A stretch of 64,000 bases of DNA from Gulosibacter sp. 10 (GTDB lineage: Bacteria; Actinomycetota; Actinomycetes; Actinomycetales; Microbacteriaceae), in the NCBI RefSeq assembly GCF_900163695.1, contig NZ_FUIC01000024.1, forward strand, positions 62,001-126,000. The letters are read 5' to 3'. The position numbers and the translations under genes were made by a program. The notes below the pieces were generated by a model. It saw only the letters and a list, made by a program, of their open reading frames with translations. It had not been told where the DNA came from and did not search any database. Shown in pieces: positions 61,665 through 64,000 of the stretch (position 1 is the first letter of the stretch; every line of letters starts with the position of its first letter).

Positions 61665-62627
61665 CTATGGCCGGTCCGAATCCGTTGACTGCGACTGCCC
61701 CGAGGCGATGGCACGGCGGATGCTCTGCACGAGAGCCCGGAGGCGCTCCCCTCGCAGATCGCTGCCGGTGATGCGGAACAGCTGTCCGCCAGCATCGCGG
61801 ATAGCGCGCTCCCGTCGGAGGTCGTTCGCGAAGACCTCGGGATCGCGGGCATGGTGCCCGCCCTCGTAATCCACATAGGTTCGGGCCCACGGATAGCCGA
61901 GATCGGGACGGAACTCCTCGCCATTCGGCAGCACGAACCAGGGCTGGACCTCTGGCTCGGGCAGTCCCGCATCCACGAGCCGGAGCCGAGTCACCGTCTC
62001 CATCGGGGACTCCACGCTCGCACGCGCCCGCAGCACCGCCTTGCGCAGCGTTCGAGCGCCGGCCAAACCGTGGAAGTCCTCGAGCATCCACCCCAGATCG
62101 TCAGGACGCAGGTGCGGCCGGGCGCGCAGCAGCAGGCCAGGATAGTTCGAAGCAGAGGCGAGGAGCGAGTCCAGCATCACGGTGACTTCCTCGACATCGA
62201 GATGCACCGCCGAGGTGACGAGAGCGAGCGTCGGCTGCACGATGGGCACGCCGCGCACCGAGACGGCTCGGAAGAGTTCGTCTCGGATCGAGCGGGAGTG
62301 CACGCCCTTGGTCCGCACTCTCGTGGCCGACCTGCTGGTCAGCACTTCCAGGTCTGAGCCGAGGTGCTGCATCCGCCGCGGCACCGGCATGCCCCAGAGC
62401 TGCGCCGCGGCGATCCCCGCGATCGCCTTGCCCGGGCCGAGCCGCTTCGCGAGGGCGGAGGCGCGCTCCCAGATAGAACTCGGCGGCCGGACGGTGCGGA
62501 CGCCGTAGAACGGCGTGAAGAGGTCGCCACTGCGCAGGCGCGCCGGCGTGACGCCGAGTGCCCTCGCCTCGGCCACGCTGAATCCCGTGTTCAAGAGGCT
62601 TGTCGGCAGCGGCTGCGGTGTTCTCAT
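61665..62627 (-). CDS. DUF559/VSR-like endonuclease-fold protein with AbiEi-like N-terminus
   Basis: 320 residues from the ATG at 62627; a TTG at 62636 is also possible. The N-terminal part (FSVAEARALGVTPARLRSGDLFTPFYGV) is a winged-helix/AbiEi-like segment. The C-terminus (about 215-305) has YPWARTYVDYEGGHHARDP and RDAGGQLFRITGSDL, the DUF559/very-short-patch-repair nuclease fold. Such proteins are common single genes in actinobacteria. A defence or toxin-antitoxin role is often suggested but not shown. Confidence 0.75.
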   Translation of the reverse strand: MRTPQPLPTSLLNTGFSVAEARALGVTPARLRSGDLFTPFYGVRTVRPPSSIWERASALAKRLGPGKAIAGIAAAQLWGMPVPRRMQHLGSDLEVLTSRSATRVRTKGVHSRSIRDELFRAVSVRGVPIVQPTLALVTSAVHLDVEEVTVMLDSLLASASNYPGLLLRARPHLRPDDLGWMLEDFHGLAGARTLRKAVLRARASVESPMETVTRLRLVDAGLPEPEVQPWFVLPNGEEFRPDLGYPWARTYVDYEGGHHARDPEVFANDLRRERAIRDAGGQLFRITGSDLRGERLRALVQSIRRAIASGQSQSTDSDRP

Positions 62628-63192
62628 GCCACGCAAACTAGCCGCGCGGTGTCACCCGGCGAGGGCCGGATCATCCGGCTGTGGATAACCCACCCGACAC
62701 TCGCGAATGTGGAAAACCGGGGCCGCCTCTGGTGCCCGCGAGTCTCGGTCGCGAGCGACGCACACAGATGCGTCGCAGAATGCGGTTTCGACGGTGTCAG
62801 AACAGCATTCTGCGACGCATCTGTGTCAGGGCGCGGAGCGAGCCGGTCGGCAGTCGCGTTCAGGGCTCACGTTGACGGCTCATATGGCGGCAGCACTCGC
62901 GAGCGAGGCGACCCGCAACGGAAAGAGTCGTCCGAGCGACGGCAACGCCGCCCCGGTGCGGCTCGCCAGTGAGGCTGCCCCGTCGCGCGCAGTGAGGCGC
63001 CCAGCCCCAGCTTGAGAGGCTGCCCCGCCCTTAGCTTGAGAGGTGGCGCGCTAATGAGGTGCCGGGCCCGCCGGTGAGACGACCTCGCTCCTAGTTTGCA
63101 GAGCGGCCCACTCACGAGGCGATCCGGCCCGGCCAGCGAAGCGGCCTGGCCCCGCTAGCGAAGCGGCCCGCCTGCAGCGAGGCGCCCCGCCC
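62628..63192. other. Intergenic stretch with one family A hairpin and degenerate direct repeats
   Basis: No gene supported. Besides the hairpin at 62764-62825, the 62990-63200 part has several loose copies of a CCTAGCTTGAGAGGC-like word and GCGAAGCGGCC. These run up to the purC stop. Confidence 0.55.
62764..62825. repeat. Family A hairpin element, copy 9
   Basis: 62 bp. ACAGATGCGTCGCAGAATGC pairs with GCATTCTGCGACGCATCTGT over 20 bp, the longest perfect arms in the family. The centre GTGTCAGAACA matches copies 2, 4 and 5. Confidence 0.9.
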
Positions 63193-64000
63193 CTAGCTCG
63201 AGAGGCGGGTCAGCAGCTCGGCGTAGCGCGCGCGGGTCTGCTCGATGATCTCGGCCGGCAGCTCGGGCGGGGTGCCCTGGCCGTCCCAGTTGGCGAGCAG
63301 CCAGTTGCGCACGATTTGCTTGTCGAACGAGGCGAGGCGCTCCTCGAGCGGCAGCTCCCGGTTCTCGTACAGCGCCGCATCCCAGTAGCGCGAGGAGTCG
63401 GAGGTGAGCACCTCGTCGGCGAGGGTGATCTCGCCGGTGCGCGGATCGCGCCCGAACTCGAACTTGGTGTCGGCGAGGATGACGCCCCGCGAGAGGGCCC
63501 GCTCGCTCGCCGTCGCGAAGATCCACAGCGAGAGATCCCGCAGCGCGGCCGCGGCCTCGGGCCCGACGAGCTCCACGGTCTGCTCGAACGTGATGTTCTG
63601 ATCGTGCTCGCCCTGCGGAGCCTTGTACGCGGGCGTGTAGATCGGCGCGGGCAGACGGTCCCCGTCGCCCAGCCCCTCGGGCAGCGGGATGCCGCACACG
63701 GTGCCGGACTCCTGGTACTCCTTGAGCCCCGAGCCGGTGAGGTAGCCGCGCACCACGCACTCGATCGGGAACATGTCGAGGCGCGCCACCCGCATGGACC
63801 GGCTCGCGACCGACTCGGGCAGCCCCGCGGCCCAGCCTTCGGGCTCGCGCAGGTGGTTCGGCACCTCGAGCGCCGCGAACCAGCGCCGGCTCAGCTGCGT
63901 GAGCAGCTCGCCCTTGCCGAGGATCTCGGGCTCGAGGATGTGGTCGAAGGCCGACACGCGGTTGCTCGCGATGATGAGCAGCGCATCCGCATCCCCGTCG
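63193..64000 (-). CDS. purC: Phosphoribosylaminoimidazole-succinocarboxamide synthase, 5' end cut by window
   Basis: About 269 C-terminal residues are in the window, and the frame runs open past 64000. SAICAR synthase marks: DALLIIASNRVSAFD at the edge, VRRYLTGSGLKEY-like VVRGYLTGSGLKEYQ, DGDRLPAPIYTPAYKAP and LADTKFEFG. ATP-dependent joining of aspartate to CAIR in purine synthesis. Third purine locus in the window after purL and purSQ. Confidence 0.95.
   Translation of the reverse strand, partial: DGDADALLIIASNRVSAFDHILEPEILGKGELLTQLSRRWFAALEVPNHLREPEGWAAGLPESVASRSMRVARLDMFPIECVVRGYLTGSGLKEYQESGTVCGIPLPEGLGDGDRLPAPIYTPAYKAPQGEHDQNITFEQTVELVGPEAAAALRDLSLWIFATASERALSRGVILADTKFEFGRDPRTGEITLADEVLTSDSSRYWDAALYENRELPLEERLASFDKQIVRNWLLANWDGQGTPPELPAEIIEQTRARYAELLTRLSS

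Overview
The window is high-GC actinobacterial DNA, most like a member of the Microbacteriaceae. This is inferred from codon use, GTG starts, tightly overlapping ATGA gene junctions, actinobacterial Cas1/Cas9 sequence, an HTTM protein, DUF3817 and DUF559-type proteins, and the purL / purS-purQ / purC neighbourhood. Most of it looks like chromosome enriched in catabolic gene clusters, with one clearly A+T-richer block, the CRISPR-cas locus.

Layout. 2-6686: a sugar-acid type operon (MHS-family transporter, IolB-like isomerase, GntR/UTRA regulator, aldehyde dehydrogenase, HpcH/HpaI aldolase, D-2-hydroxyacid dehydrogenase, idonate-type dehydrogenase). 6793-8155: a NIF3-like domain protein, an ABM monooxygenase and a lipoprotein. 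8284-9690: an ISL3-type insertion sequence with a triply frameshifted transposase. Its right end cuts into a CRISPR repeat. 9691-12845: a CRISPR array of 49 full repeats plus one truncated repeat and 49 spacers. 12909-17497: cas2, cas1 and cas9 on the minus strand (type II-C), with a tracrRNA predicted just upstream of cas9. Array and cas operon converge on a strong hairpin.

17906-26597: glycerate kinase, a LacI regulator, a three-gene Gfo/Idh - DUF993 - TIM-barrel operon and an NMT1/THI5-type ABC transporter. Three near-identical palindromes link them into one LacI regulon. 26894-38523: a second catabolic region that I read as sulfolactate/sulfolactaldehyde dissimilation. It has a split UxaA-family lyase resembling SuyAB, a FadR-type GntR regulator with matching operators, an aldehyde dehydrogenase, a YihU-like reductase, two dehydrogenases of the SlcC and ComC families, an MHS transporter, a YeiH/UPF0324 exporter like SuyZ, and a LysR regulator. 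In this reading sulfolactaldehyde is oxidised or reduced, the two dehydrogenases interconvert sulfolactate enantiomers through sulfopyruvate, SuyAB releases sulfite and pyruvate, and the exporter removes the sulfur anion.

39749-64000: purL, a lipoprotein, a two-component system (with a small Asp-tailed membrane protein), a degenerate ABC exporter with a P-loop protein, an FAD oxidoreductase / HTTM operon, a lipoprotein and a membrane protein, DUF3817, a DMT transporter, purQ-purS, an AI-2E family transporter, a DUF559-type protein and a partial purC. Direct repeats with 11-bp spacing lie upstream of the two-component operon, the P-loop/ABC operon and the FAD/HTTM operon, which suggests one uncharacterised regulon.

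Long intergenic stretches hold several families of palindromic elements: nine copies of a roughly 61-bp hairpin, four of a second type and two of a third. They also hold 7-, 8- and 15-bp tandem repeats.
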